A stretch of 64,000 bases of DNA from Leucobacter sp. cx-42 (lineage in GTDB: Bacteria > Actinomycetota > Actinomycetes > Actinomycetales > Microbacteriaceae), in assembly GCF_014529985.1 (NCBI RefSeq), contig NZ_JACVMU010000012.1, forward strand, positions 27,677 through 91,676, written 5' to 3'. A model generated the notes under the pieces. It was not told the origin of the DNA and ran no database searches. It saw only the letters and a program-made list of their open reading frames with translations. Positions within the stretch are counted from its first letter, which is position 1. Every line of letters starts with the position of its first letter. Of this stretch, positions 53,365 through 62,529 are shown piece after piece. The position numbers and the translations under genes were made by a program.

Positions 53365-54378
53365 ATGGCCAACCACAAGCTCCGCGGTAAGACCTTTGCC
53401 GCAGCAGGCGTAGCCCTTTCGGCTGCTCTTCTCCTGAGCGCATGCTCGTCGAACGCAGGCAATGACGCCGGCGCAGGCGACGAGCAGTCGTTCAAGGTAG
53501 GCATTAGCCAGTTCGTTCAGCACCCCGCGCTCGACTCCGCAAGTGAAGGCTTCAAGCAGGCCTTCTTCGACGCGGGCTACGTCGAAGGCGAGACCGTCAC
53601 GTTCGACGAGCAGAACGCGAACGGTGAGGTACCAACCGCAACAACGATCTCGCAGACCTTCGCTACGTCAAACCTCGACCTTGCGATCGCGATCGCCACC
53701 CCTTCTGCGCAGGCACTCCTGCAGAACAACGCAGACATTCCGCTGCTCTTCGCAGCCGTCACCGATCCCGTTGCCACCGGCCTACTCGAAAGCAACGAGA
53801 AGCCTGGCGCAAACATGACCGGTGTCAGCGATATGAACCCGGTCGCCGATCAGATCGACCTCATCACCGAGATCAAGCCCGATACGAAGCGCATCGGCAT
53901 CGTCTACGGCTCGGGCGAGGCAAACTCTGAGGTGCAGGTTGCACTTGCCAAGGAAGCGGCAAAGGAGCGCGGTCTCGAGATCGTTGCTACCTCTATCACC
54001 AACGCGTCTGAGCTGAAGCAGGCTGTTGAGGCCCTCAGCGACATCGACGCGATCTACACCCCGAGTGACAACCTCGTGGCATCGGGTCTTGGCTCGCTCA
54101 TCTCCGTGGCTGAGGATCGCGGCATCCTCGTTGTCGGCGCAGACTCCACTCACGTTGAGGGCGGCGCAGTTGCCACCCTCGGTATCGACTACCTGAAGCT
54201 CGGTCACCAGGCCGGCGAGATGGCGCTTCGCATCCTCGAGGACGGCGCAGATCCCGCGACCATGCCCGTTGAGTCGCAGAAGGAGCTTTCGCTCGTCGTG
54301 AACCCTGAAGCTGCAAAGCGCCAGGGCGTCGAAATCCCGGCAGCTCTCCTCGAGCGCGCTGACAGCGTCATCGAGTAA
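53365..54378 (+). CDS. ABC transporter substrate-binding lipoprotein (TrpX-like)
   Basis: The 337-residue protein has a lipoprotein signal with lipobox LSAC (Cys about residue 27), then a two-lobed periplasmic-binding-like fold (FKVGISQFVQHPALD, DIPLLFAAVTDPVATGL, GIVYGSGEANSEVQ). These match the TrpX/YtrF-like family that binds aromatic amino acids, mainly tryptophan or tyrosine. GAGGA lies 5 nt before the ATG. The gene begins a three-gene importer operon. The ligand is inferred from the family and the aminotransferase neighbour. Confidence 0.87.
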   Translation: MANHKLRGKTFAAAGVALSAALLLSACSSNAGNDAGAGDEQSFKVGISQFVQHPALDSASEGFKQAFFDAGYVEGETVTFDEQNANGEVPTATTISQTFATSNLDLAIAIATPSAQALLQNNADIPLLFAAVTDPVATGLLESNEKPGANMTGVSDMNPVADQIDLITEIKPDTKRIGIVYGSGEANSEVQVALAKEAAKERGLEIVATSITNASELKQAVEALSDIDAIYTPSDNLVASGLGSLISVAEDRGILVVGADSTHVEGGAVATLGIDYLKLGHQAGEMALRILEDGADPATMPVESQKELSLVVNPEAAKRQGVEIPAALLERADSVIE

Positions 54379-54382
54379 TCCT

Positions 54383-55342
54383 GTGATCGGTGCACTGGAA
54401 ATTGGACTCCTCTACGGAGTCATGGCGCTCGGCGTCTACCTGACGTTCCGGGTGCTGAACTTCCCCGACCTCACGGTCGACGGCAGTTTCACCACTGGCG
54501 GCGCAGTAGCTGCGTCCATGATCGTGGCTGGCCAAAGCCCGCTGCTCGCGACCCTTGCGGGCGCTGCAGCGGGCGTGGTCGCCGGCATTGTGACGGGTCT
54601 GCTGCACACGAAGGGCCGCATTGACGGCCTCCTCGCTGGCATCCTCACGATGATCGCGCTCTGGTCTATCAACTTGCGCATCATGGGCAAGGCAAACGTA
54701 CCGCTCCTCCGCGAAGAGACGATCATGTCGCCGCTTCGCGACAATGGCTGGATCGGCAAGACCTGGATCGCGGTCGTCATCTTCATCGTCGCGGTCTTCC
54801 TCGTGAAGCTCGCACTCGACTGGTTCCTCTCGACCGACCTCGGTCTCGCGATCCAGGCAACGGGTAACAACGAGCAGATGATCCGCTCGTTCGGTGTAAG
54901 CACCGACCGTATGAAGATCCTCACCCTTGCGCTCTCGAACGGCTTCGTCGCCCTGGCCGGCGCGATCATCGCGCAGTACCAGGGCTTCGCAGACATCAGC
55001 ATGGGTATCGGCATCATCCTCATCGGTCTCGCATCGGTGATCCTCGGCCAGGCAGTGCTTGGCCAGCGCAACATCTTCATGGCAAGCCTTGCCGTGCTCG
55101 TTGGTTCGGTCCTGTACCGAATGATCATCTTCATCGCACTCTCGGCAGGTCTGAACCCGAACGATATGCGCGCAGTCACCGCTGTGCTCGTCGTGCTCGC
55201 GCTGCTGCTGCCGCGCTGGGGCTTCCTCAAGAAGATTCCGGCGTGGAGCAACCGTGGCAATACGAGGCCGAAGGACCAGGGGCCAGATCCGGTCATCTCA
55301 GCGACCACCGGCGTCAAGGTCCCCGTAGCGGGAGGGAAGTAA
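54383..55342 (+). CDS. ABC transporter permease (TrpY-like)
   Basis: The 319-residue permease has eight or nine hydrophobic segments and starts with GTG at 54383, 4 nt after the lipoprotein stop. Features such as GVYLTFRVLNFPDLTVDGSFTTGGAV and ATGNNEQMIRSFGVSTDRMK match the branched-chain/TrpY-type permease family. A soluble C-terminal tail of about 25 residues is unusual but short. No clear Shine-Dalgarno sequence is present, so translation is probably coupled. Confidence 0.88.
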   Translation: MIGALEIGLLYGVMALGVYLTFRVLNFPDLTVDGSFTTGGAVAASMIVAGQSPLLATLAGAAAGVVAGIVTGLLHTKGRIDGLLAGILTMIALWSINLRIMGKANVPLLREETIMSPLRDNGWIGKTWIAVVIFIVAVFLVKLALDWFLSTDLGLAIQATGNNEQMIRSFGVSTDRMKILTLALSNGFVALAGAIIAQYQGFADISMGIGIILIGLASVILGQAVLGQRNIFMASLAVLVGSVLYRMIIFIALSAGLNPNDMRAVTAVLVVLALLLPRWGFLKKIPAWSNRGNTRPKDQGPDPVISATTGVKVPVAGGK

Positions 55343-55346
55343 GCAC

Positions 55347-56138
55347 ATGTTGCACATCGACAAGATTTCGAAGACGTTCTTCCCCGGGACGATCAATGAG
55401 CGCAAGGCGCTCGTGGACGTCAGCCTCCGCCTGAGCCAGGGCGATTTCGTGACGGTGATCGGTTCAAACGGTGCGGGCAAGTCCACGCTACTGAACGCGG
55501 TTGCTGGTCGTTACCTCATCGACACTGGTTCGCTCACGATCGACGGCAAGCAGGTCGCGAAGCTCAAGGAGTACCAGCGCGCGAAGTATGTCGGTCGCGT
55601 CTTCCAGGATCCGATGGCAGGAACCGCTCCTGATCTCACGATCGAGCAGAACCTGTCCCTGGCACTCAAGCGCGGACAGTCCCGCGGCCTCGGTGCCGGA
55701 CGCACCAAGGCTCGCCGCGAGCTATTCGTTGAGGAGCTGAAGTCGCTTGAGCTCGGCCTCGAGAACCGGCTCACTGCCAAGGTGGGTCTGTTGTCAGGCG
55801 GCCAACGTCAGGCGCTCTCGCTCCTCATGGCTGGCTTCACGCAGCCCCGCATCCTGCTCCTTGATGAGCACACTGCGGCGCTCGATCCACAGCGCGCGGC
55901 GCTCGTGACGAACCTCACCGAGCGCATTGTGGCGGCGGATCGCCTCACCACCCTCATGGTCACTCACAACATGGAGCAGGCGCTCCAGCTGGGTAACCGC
56001 CTCATCATGATGCACGAGGGTCGGATTGTGTTCCAGGCTTCCGAAGAGGAGAAGAAGCACCTTACGGTGCCGGCACTGCTTTCGGAGTTCGCGAAGATCA
56101 AGGGCGCAAGCTTCGACGATCGCGCGCTCCTGGCGTAG
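55347..56138 (+). CDS. ABC transporter ATP-binding protein (TrpZ-like)
   Basis: The 263-residue ATPase has Walker A GSNGAGKSTL, Q-loop VFQDP, signature LSGGQRQAL, Walker B ILLLDEHTAALDP and switch His in MVTHN. GGGAGGGAAG precedes the ATG. It completes the importer operon and powers the permease. The Walker B region carries EHTA rather than EPT, as in other members of this transporter group. Confidence 0.9.
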   Translation: MLHIDKISKTFFPGTINERKALVDVSLRLSQGDFVTVIGSNGAGKSTLLNAVAGRYLIDTGSLTIDGKQVAKLKEYQRAKYVGRVFQDPMAGTAPDLTIEQNLSLALKRGQSRGLGAGRTKARRELFVEELKSLELGLENRLTAKVGLLSGGQRQALSLLMAGFTQPRILLLDEHTAALDPQRAALVTNLTERIVAADRLTTLMVTHNMEQALQLGNRLIMMHEGRIVFQASEEEKKHLTVPALLSEFAKIKGASFDDRALLA

Positions 56139-56177
56139 TTTCAACCACCCGCTCTACCCGCGCAGCCCTGAGCTGAG

Positions 56178-56299
56178 CACCTCAACCCCGCGGCAAGCAC
56201 CTCAACCCCGCGAGAACGGCGCTTTCTCCCGAAAACCCGAGTTTCTACACGTAGAAACGGGTCATCTCGAGATGAATCGGGCCATCTCGCGGGGTTGAC
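56178..56299. repeat. Dispersed palindromic repeat, copy C, with a doubled left arm
   Basis: The left arm GCACCTCAACCCCGCG is present twice in tandem (56176-56191 and 56197-56212). After it come CTTTCTCCCGA, a central GTTTCTACACGTAGAAAC hairpin, GGTCATCTCGAGATGA and the closing CTCGCGGGGTTGAC. It occupies the convergent interval between the importer operon and the response regulator gene. Confidence 0.85.
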
Positions 56300-56330
56300 T
56301 GCGTGTAAGCCTCGGCCGCTGTAAACCGAG

Positions 56331-56990
56331 CTACCGAATCGCGCCGGACTTCCGCGCGGCAGCAACGGCAGCGGTTCGGGATGAGACTCCGAGCTTCGTA
56401 TAGATGTGCGCGAGGTGCGTTTTCACCGTCGCTTCGGAAATGACGAGCTCAGTCGCGATCCGCGTATTTGATTTGCCCTGAGCCACCAGCGTCAGCACCT
56501 CTGCCTCACGCGCGCTCAGGCTCTCCTGCGGTGCGCGCAGCCGGGCGAGCAGCCGGCCGGCGATCGCAGGAGCAAGCGCACTCTCCCCCGCTGCGGCCGC
56601 GCGGATCGCGGCGACGAGTTCCTCTGGCGGAGCGTCCTTCAGCAGGTACCCACTCGCGCCAGCTTCGACCGCCCCGAGAATGTCGCCGTCGGTGTCGTAG
56701 TTGGTGAGCACGAGCACGGCTGGCGGATCGGCCAAGGCTCGAATCTCCCTGGTCGCATCGGCCCCGTTCACCGGTCCGCCCGCACCAGCTGCGCCGGCGC
56801 CCGCTGCGGCCGCACCAAACTGGAGGTCCATCAGCACGACGTCTGGCCGGAGCTCGGCTGCCGCCCGCACCGCATCAGCAGGAGTGGCAGCATCGCCGAC
56901 GACTGTGAATTCTGGCTCACCCTCGAGAAGCGCGCGAATCCCCGCGCGCACCACGGGGTGATCATCTGCAAGCACGATACGCATAGCCAT
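56331..56990 (-). CDS. NarL/FixJ family response regulator
   Basis: The 219-residue protein has a receiver domain (IVLADDHPVVRAGIRALLE, phospho-Asp in DVVLMDLQ, Lys in LLKDAPP) and a LuxR-type DNA-binding domain (LSAREAEVLTLVAQGKSNTRIATELVISEATVKTHLAHIYTKLG). The loop after the phosphorylated Asp carries an Ala/Gly-rich insertion in place of the usual MPxMDG. ATG at 56990 overlaps the kinase stop by one base. It probably controls the divergent exporter genes. Confidence 0.92.
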   Translation of the reverse strand: MAMRIVLADDHPVVRAGIRALLEGEPEFTVVGDAATPADAVRAAAELRPDVVLMDLQFGAAAAGAGAAGAGGPVNGADATREIRALADPPAVLVLTNYDTDGDILGAVEAGASGYLLKDAPPEELVAAIRAAAAGESALAPAIAGRLLARLRAPQESLSAREAEVLTLVAQGKSNTRIATELVISEATVKTHLAHIYTKLGVSSRTAAVAAARKSGAIR

Positions 56991-58201
56991 CACACAGCCT
57001 CTCTGGAAAGGGTCGCCGAAAGCACGGTACCGCGTCCTGGCGCCGATTCAATCTCCAGCGCGCCGCCGAGCTGCACGACACGCTCTTCGATGGCACGAAT
57101 GCCGAAGGAGTCCCGCGAGGGATTGCGTGCCTGCATGATCTGCGGGTCAAACCCGCAGCCGTCATCAGTGATCGTCAACCGGACGCCGCCATCATCAGTT
57201 GTCGTGAGGGTAATGCTGGCGTGATCCGCGCCAGAGTGTTTGGCCACATTCGACATCGCCCCCTGCGCGATACGCAGGAGTGCCGTGCTGGCGTCCATGC
57301 TCAGCTCGCGGGACTCCACCTCGGGGTCGATGTCTACAGCGGCAAGTATTCCCGTGCGCCGGCTCTGATCGGCGGCAAGTCGTCGAAGCGCATCAGCGAG
57401 ACCGTTCGACAGCGTCTCTGGCGTGAGCGCACGAATGATCTGGCGGGTATCGGCCAGGCTCTCCGCAGCGGTCTCGCGCGCGAGGCGCAGGTGTCCGAGT
57501 CCGGGTTCCGGCGTCGTGCGCTCGGCCGCGTGCAACAGCATCTGGATGCTCGACAGCCCCTGCGCAACTGTGTCATGGATGTCTCTGGCGAGCCGCGCGC
57601 GCTCCTCGAACGCTCCCTGCTCACGTTCGGTTGCCGCAAGCTGTTCGCGGGTGGCAAGGAGCTCCTGCACCAGCGCTTCTCGTTCATGCATCTCACGCGT
57701 GAGCCGCCGGTAGCCGTAGCCGATGAAGGTGGCGACGACGGCACCGACGATAGGTCCGATCACTCCGCCGAAGCTGAAGCCAAGGTGAAGGCCGAGCGCA
57801 AGCACGGCGATTCCCGTGGTCACAATGACGGCGATGAGTCCGCCCGGGGACGGCAACACGTGCAGGTACAGGAAGAAGAGCGGGAAGACGAGGTACGCCC
57901 CCTCAGGCGACAGCCAGACAAGCACGCTCCAGAGCAGCGTGAGGGCAGCCACCCAGGCAATCGATTGTGAGGTGCGAGTCGCGGGTGTCGGTATCCCGCG
58001 GAAGTGCCCGAATGCGGCACCGCCAACGTACACCGCAAGGAAGCCGACCGCGATGATGAGCACCGGGAGAAAATGCCCGGAGCCAGAGAGATAGCTCGTT
58101 ACCACCGGCAAGATGAGCAGGCCAAGCAGCAGCACGTGCAGGCCGAGGCGGAGTCCGGCAAAGACCGGTGACAGGGTGGCGTGCTCGCGTGAGTGACTCA
58201 T
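56990..58201 (-). CDS. Sensor histidine kinase, NarL-partner type
   Basis: The 403-residue kinase has five or six N-terminal transmembrane segments, a coiled linker rich in Glu/Gln/Arg, a HisKA_3 dimerisation domain with the phospho-acceptor in LARDIHDTVAQGLSSIQMLLH, and a C-terminal ATPase domain (GVRLTITDDGCGF, ESAPGRGT). There is no large extracytoplasmic sensor domain, so it may sense within the membrane. GGAAG lies a few nt before the ATG. Confidence 0.92.
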   Translation of the reverse strand: MSHSREHATLSPVFAGLRLGLHVLLLGLLILPVVTSYLSGSGHFLPVLIIAVGFLAVYVGGAAFGHFRGIPTPATRTSQSIAWVAALTLLWSVLVWLSPEGAYLVFPLFFLYLHVLPSPGGLIAVIVTTGIAVLALGLHLGFSFGGVIGPIVGAVVATFIGYGYRRLTREMHEREALVQELLATREQLAATEREQGAFEERARLARDIHDTVAQGLSSIQMLLHAAERTTPEPGLGHLRLARETAAESLADTRQIIRALTPETLSNGLADALRRLAADQSRRTGILAAVDIDPEVESRELSMDASTALLRIAQGAMSNVAKHSGADHASITLTTTDDGGVRLTITDDGCGFDPQIMQARNPSRDSFGIRAIEERVVQLGGALEIESAPGRGTVLSATLSREAV

Positions 58202-58371
58202 GACGCTTCCAGGCTACGCCGTTCCGCACGTCCCGTCATCATCCATTCGGATGACCCCGCATCAGCCGATTTGAGCGGTAAAAGACCGGGTGTGCGGCCG
58301 ATGTTCAGGCCCCGAAATTTCGCGATTCTTGAATGGTGGCCGCGCACCAAGCGCGACCGGAAGGAGTTATC

Positions 58372-59493
58372 GTGTTCGTTGCTTGGAGAGACCTGCGGTT
58401 TGCGCGGGGTCGCTTCTTCCTCATCGGAACCGTGGTGGCACTCATCACGCTGCTCGTCGGCTTCCTTTCGGGGCTCACCGGCGGCTTGGCATCGCAGAAC
58501 ATCTCTGCGGTACTGCAGCTGCCAGGTGAGCGCGTGGTGCTGCAAAATCCCGGTGATGGCGCCCCAGACTACGCCACCTCATCCATCTCAAACGAGGCAG
58601 GCGAAGCCTGGATCGCGGCCGATGGCATCGAGACTGTCCTCCCCCTCGGCATCGCGCAGGCGCGCGCTGAAAACACGAGCGGATCGGCGACCGCTGCCGA
58701 GGGTACGGTCGGCGTCGCCCTGTTCGGAATGGCAGAAGCATCCGAGAAAGACGGCACCACCGGCTCAGTATTCGACCTCACCCCGGCAAAGACCGGCGAG
58801 GTTGGACTCTCGCAGGGCGCTGCCGATGAGCTCGGTGCGCAGGTGGGCGATACGCTCACGATCATCGGTTCCGAGTTCACCGTCGCAAAGATCGGCCCGG
58901 AGGCCTGGTACAGCCATACGCCGGTCGTCGCAATGGACCACGGCGATTGGGCGATGTCGAATGCGAAGCTCGGCGGTACGGGCGCGCCAACGGCGCTGCT
59001 GGTGTCGGGTGCTGACGGATCCGCGCCCGATTGGGACGGCATCGCCGCGGACACCGGCACGACCGTGAAGACCCCCATCATGTCCCTAGCGGCGCTCTCG
59101 ACGTTCAAGTCAGAGATCGGCTCGCTCGGACTCATGATCGCGATGCTCTTCGGTATCTCTGCGCTCGTCGTCGGCGCATTCTTCAGCGTCTGGACGATGC
59201 AGCGGGCCGGCGATGTCGCGGTACTCAAGGCGCTCGGTGCTTCGAATTCTTCGCTCATCAAGGATGCGCTCGGCCAGGCCCTCGTCGTCCTCATCGCGGG
59301 TATCGGCATCGGCATCCTCGCGGTGACCGGCCTCGGTCTCCTCGCGGGTCAGGCTCTGCCGTTCCTGCTGAGTCCGCTCACCACCGTGCTCCCCGCGCTC
59401 ATCATGGCCGTCCTCGGACTCGCGGGAGCCGCATTCGCACTCCGTACCGTCACCAAAGCCGATCCACTCGTAGCACTTGGGAGCCACCGATGA
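58372..59493 (+). CDS. ABC transporter permease, FtsX/MacB type
   Basis: The 373-residue protein has one N-terminal transmembrane helix, a large extracytoplasmic domain (about residues 45-240) and three C-terminal helices, the MacB/LolC layout. GTG at 58372 has AAGGAG 6 nt upstream, which fixes the start. Its stop overlaps the ATPase start as ATGA. Such exporters often move antimicrobial peptides or lipoproteins, and the divergent two-component system would suit drug-induced expression. Confidence 0.9.
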   Translation: MFVAWRDLRFARGRFFLIGTVVALITLLVGFLSGLTGGLASQNISAVLQLPGERVVLQNPGDGAPDYATSSISNEAGEAWIAADGIETVLPLGIAQARAENTSGSATAAEGTVGVALFGMAEASEKDGTTGSVFDLTPAKTGEVGLSQGAADELGAQVGDTLTIIGSEFTVAKIGPEAWYSHTPVVAMDHGDWAMSNAKLGGTGAPTALLVSGADGSAPDWDGIAADTGTTVKTPIMSLAALSTFKSEIGSLGLMIAMLFGISALVVGAFFSVWTMQRAGDVAVLKALGASNSSLIKDALGQALVVLIAGIGIGILAVTGLGLLAGQALPFLLSPLTTVLPALIMAVLGLAGAAFALRTVTKADPLVALGSHR

Positions 59494-60209
59494 TTGAACT
59501 GCAGAACGTCACCCTCACTTTCCCCGACGGCGACAGCCGCGTCACCGCGGTCGACAACGTCACCCTCACCGCGCCAGCAGGCAAGGTGACCGGCATCACC
59601 GGACCGTCTGGCTCAGGCAAGTCCTCGATCCTCGCGGTCGCATCGACGCTCATCCGACCCGACAGCGGCAGCGTCCTACTCAGTGGGGCGGATCATCCCA
59701 CCGTCGACGCAGCCAAGCTCTCGCTCGAGGATGCAGCGGCGCTTCGTCGCGACCGCATCGGCATCGTGTTCCAACAGTCGAACCTGCTCCCATCCCTCAC
59801 CGCACGCGAGCAGTTGCTCGTCATGGCGGAGCTCGGGGGCGCGGATCGTCGCACCAGGCGCACACAGATCGCTGGCCGTGTGGACGAGCTGCTCGGCGCA
59901 GTTGGTCTCGCTGAGCACGCAAACAAGCGACCACACCAGCTCTCGGGCGGCCAGCGCCAGCGCATCGCGATCGCCCGTGCGCTCGTACAGGAGCCAGATG
60001 CGCTCCTCGTCGATGAGCCGACGAGCGCGCTCGATCAGGAGCGCGGCGCCGAAATCATGCAGCTCATCGCCGACCTCACTCACGAGCGCGGCACCGCGAC
60101 GCTGCTGGTCACGCACGACCTCGTGCACCGCGGCACGCTCGACGAGCTTGTCACCGTGATTGACGGTCGCATCGCGGCCGACAGCCTTGCGGGCAGCGCG
60201 GCGGCGTAG
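59490..60209 (+). CDS. ABC transporter ATP-binding protein, MacB/LolD type
   Basis: The 239-residue ATPase has Walker A GPSGSGKSS, VFQQSNLLPSLTA, LSGGQRQRIAIARAL, LLVDEPTSALD and TLLVTHD. It partners with the preceding permease (4-nt overlap). In-frame starts further upstream lie inside the permease gene and are rejected. It ends 15 nt from the convergent PHP gene. Confidence 0.93.
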   Translation: MIELQNVTLTFPDGDSRVTAVDNVTLTAPAGKVTGITGPSGSGKSSILAVASTLIRPDSGSVLLSGADHPTVDAAKLSLEDAAALRRDRIGIVFQQSNLLPSLTAREQLLVMAELGGADRRTRRTQIAGRVDELLGAVGLAEHANKRPHQLSGGQRQRIAIARALVQEPDALLVDEPTSALDQERGAEIMQLIADLTHERGTATLLVTHDLVHRGTLDELVTVIDGRIAADSLAGSAAA

Positions 60210-60223
60210 TTAGTGCGGCGTGG

Positions 60224-61075
60224 TTAACGCGGCGTGGCGGTCATCTTCCGGATGGCCGCCACAGTCGTTTCAGGGGTCGTGAAGTCGCCGAGCCGGTTCG
60301 GCTTGCCAGCGCCGTGGAAGTCGCTCGACCCCGTCGGGATCAGCCCGATGTCCGCCGAGCCGGTACGCAGTTCAGGGATCCACTCAGCCCGATTCTCTGG
60401 GTGATCGAGCTCGATGCCCCACAGGCCAGCCGCGGCGAGCGCCTCGAGATCGGCGAGCGGAATTGCTTCTGACTGGCGGTTTGCCGCTGGATGCGCAATG
60501 ACGGGCACCCCGCCGGCCTCACGCACCAGGCGGATCGCCTCTGCCGTATCCATCGCAAGTGTGCCGATGTAATACGGCGAGCCGGGGTACAGCAGTTCGG
60601 CGAACACGGCACTACGGTCAATGAAATACCCTGCGCGCACGAGCGCGTCAGCGATGTGCGGGCGACCCACTGTTCGTGCGTCTTCGGAGCCGAGCACGTC
60701 TTCCCACGTGATCGCAAAGTCTTTCTTGATGAGGTCGACCATCTTGCTCGCGCGGGTCAGCCGTGCGCGGCGCACCACCGCGAGCGCGTCAAACAGCTCC
60801 TCGTCATCCGGTGAGATGCCGTATCCCAGTAGGTGCGGCGAGCGGCCAGCAAACTTCGTGGTGATCTCGATACCAGGAAGAAAATCGATGCCGTGCATCG
60901 CTGCCGCCTCGCGTGCTTCTTCCCAACCGTCGATCGTGTCGTGGTCGGTCAGGGCGAAGCCGCTGAGTCCGAGCGCGGCGACGTCTGCGGCGATCTCACT
61001 CGGCCGGGTCGTACCGTCCGAGAACACCGAGTGCGTGTGGAGGTCGAATCCTCGCTGCTTCTCGGTGCGTTCCAT
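60224..61075 (-). CDS. PHP domain phosphoesterase
   Basis: The 283-residue protein has the metal-binding PHP motifs FDLHTHSVFSDGT, ALTDHDTIDG, LPGIEITT, GRPHIADAL, IAHPAANR and TGSSDFHG. It resembles YciV/RNase AM-type 5'-exonucleases and 3',5'-bisphosphate nucleotidases, so it probably trims RNA or recycles nucleotide phosphates. TAGACT lies 6 nt before the ATG at 61075. Confidence 0.88.
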   Translation of the reverse strand: MERTEKQRGFDLHTHSVFSDGTTRPSEIAADVAALGLSGFALTDHDTIDGWEEAREAAAMHGIDFLPGIEITTKFAGRSPHLLGYGISPDDEELFDALAVVRRARLTRASKMVDLIKKDFAITWEDVLGSEDARTVGRPHIADALVRAGYFIDRSAVFAELLYPGSPYYIGTLAMDTAEAIRLVREAGGVPVIAHPAANRQSEAIPLADLEALAAAGLWGIELDHPENRAEWIPELRTGSADIGLIPTGSSDFHGAGKPNRLGDFTTPETTVAAIRKMTATPR

Positions 61076-61081
61076 TCCGCC

Positions 61082-61087
61082 AGTCTA
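61082..61087 (-). promoter_or_regulatory. Putative -10 element of the PHP gene
   Basis: On the minus strand TAGACT is followed by 6 nt and the ATG at 61075. No Shine-Dalgarno sequence is present between them. Confidence 0.5.
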
Positions 61088-61150
61088 TGGGCTTTCCCAC
61101 GCTTTGGGGTCTCGGAGGCGGTTCCGGTGTTCAGGTGAGAAGATGGAGGC

Positions 61151-62518
61151 ATGACCACGAGCGAGCAGGCTACCCACGAGGTAGAGATCGATAACACGAA
61201 CCGCAGCACGACCCCGCAGAATGACGCGTTCGGCACGTATATTTCGCAGCACTGGGCGGATCGGGTTGACGAGCTGCCCGCAGCCCATCCCGCCGCCGGC
61301 TTCGCTGCAGCGCGTCGTGCTGCAGTCGCAGCACAGTTCGTAGGCAAGCGCCTCGTCATCGCCGCTGGCGCAATGAAGCAGCGTTCAAACGACACGTTCT
61401 ACCAGTACCGCGCGCACTCGGCATTTGCGCACCTCACCGGTTGGGGTGCAGAGTCCGAGCCAGGTGCGATCCTCGTCATCGAAGACGGCGCCTCGACCCT
61501 GTACTTCCGCGAGCGCGCTGGTCGCGACAGCGACGAGTTCTTTGCAAACCCTGAGATCGGCGAATTCTGGATCGGCCCGCGCCCCTCACTCGCGCAGGTC
61601 TCGGCACTGCTTGACGTGCCAACAGCGCACCTCGCAGAGTTCCGTGCAGAGGTTGGCGACATCACACTTGACGACGCTGAGCTTGCGCGCGTCACCTCTG
61701 AGCTGCGTCTCGTGAAGGACGACTACGAACTCGCAGAGATGCAGGCCGCCGTCGATGCCACCGCGCAGGGATTCACTGAGGTCCTCGCTGCGCTGCCGAA
61801 GGCGAGCGCGCACCCCCGCGGCGAGCGCATCGTCGAGGGCGTGTTCAACCAGCGCGCGCGTCTCGACGGCAACACTGTCGGATACGAGACCATCGCCGCT
61901 TCGGGTCCGCACGCGTGCACGCTGCACTGGATCCGCAATGATGGCCCCGTGCGTGAGGGCGATCTGCTGCTCCTCGATGCTGGCATCGAGTTGGACAGCC
62001 TGTACACGGCAGACATCACCCGCACCGTGCCCGTCTCGGGCAAGTTCACTGAGGTGCAGCGCCGCGTCTATAACGCCGTGCTCGAGGCAGCAGACGCCGC
62101 ACGTGCGATTGTGCGCCCCGGGATCCGCTTCCACGAAGTGCACGACGCAGCGATGACGGTGATCGAACGCCGCACCCGCGAGTGGGGCATGCTCCCCGAA
62201 GACGATGGCACCGCGTACTACCGTCGCTACATGGTGCACGGCACGAGCCACCACCTCGGCATGGACGTGCACGACTGCGCACAGGCGCGTCGTGAGATGT
62301 ACATGGACGGCGTGCTCGAACCGGGCATGGTCTTCACGATCGAGCCGGGCCTGTACTTCCAGCCTGACGATCTCACGGTTCCCGCTGAGTACCGCGGCAT
62401 CGGCGTGCGCATCGAGGACGACATTGTCGTGACCGAGAGCGGCTGCCTGAACCTCTCGGCAGGTATCCCCCGCACCGCTGACGCGGTGGAGGCGTGGATC
62501 GCGAGCGCACAGGTCTAA
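61151..62518 (+). CDS. pepP: Xaa-Pro aminopeptidase (aminopeptidase P)
   Basis: The 455-residue M24 metallopeptidase removes the N-terminal residue before proline. The N-terminal domain covers about residues 1-170 and the pita-bread domain the rest. Metal ligands are visible: Asp in LLLDAGIE and in YTADITRTV, His in HGTSHHLGMDVHD, Glu in TIEPGLY and Glu in VRIEDDIV. GGAGG precedes the ATG closely. The first 25 residues are polar and variable. Confidence 0.93.
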   Translation: MTTSEQATHEVEIDNTNRSTTPQNDAFGTYISQHWADRVDELPAAHPAAGFAAARRAAVAAQFVGKRLVIAAGAMKQRSNDTFYQYRAHSAFAHLTGWGAESEPGAILVIEDGASTLYFRERAGRDSDEFFANPEIGEFWIGPRPSLAQVSALLDVPTAHLAEFRAEVGDITLDDAELARVTSELRLVKDDYELAEMQAAVDATAQGFTEVLAALPKASAHPRGERIVEGVFNQRARLDGNTVGYETIAASGPHACTLHWIRNDGPVREGDLLLLDAGIELDSLYTADITRTVPVSGKFTEVQRRVYNAVLEAADAARAIVRPGIRFHEVHDAAMTVIERRTREWGMLPEDDGTAYYRRYMVHGTSHHLGMDVHDCAQARREMYMDGVLEPGMVFTIEPGLYFQPDDLTVPAEYRGIGVRIEDDIVVTESGCLNLSAGIPRTADAVEAWIASAQV

Positions 62519-62529
62519 GCCTTACTTTT

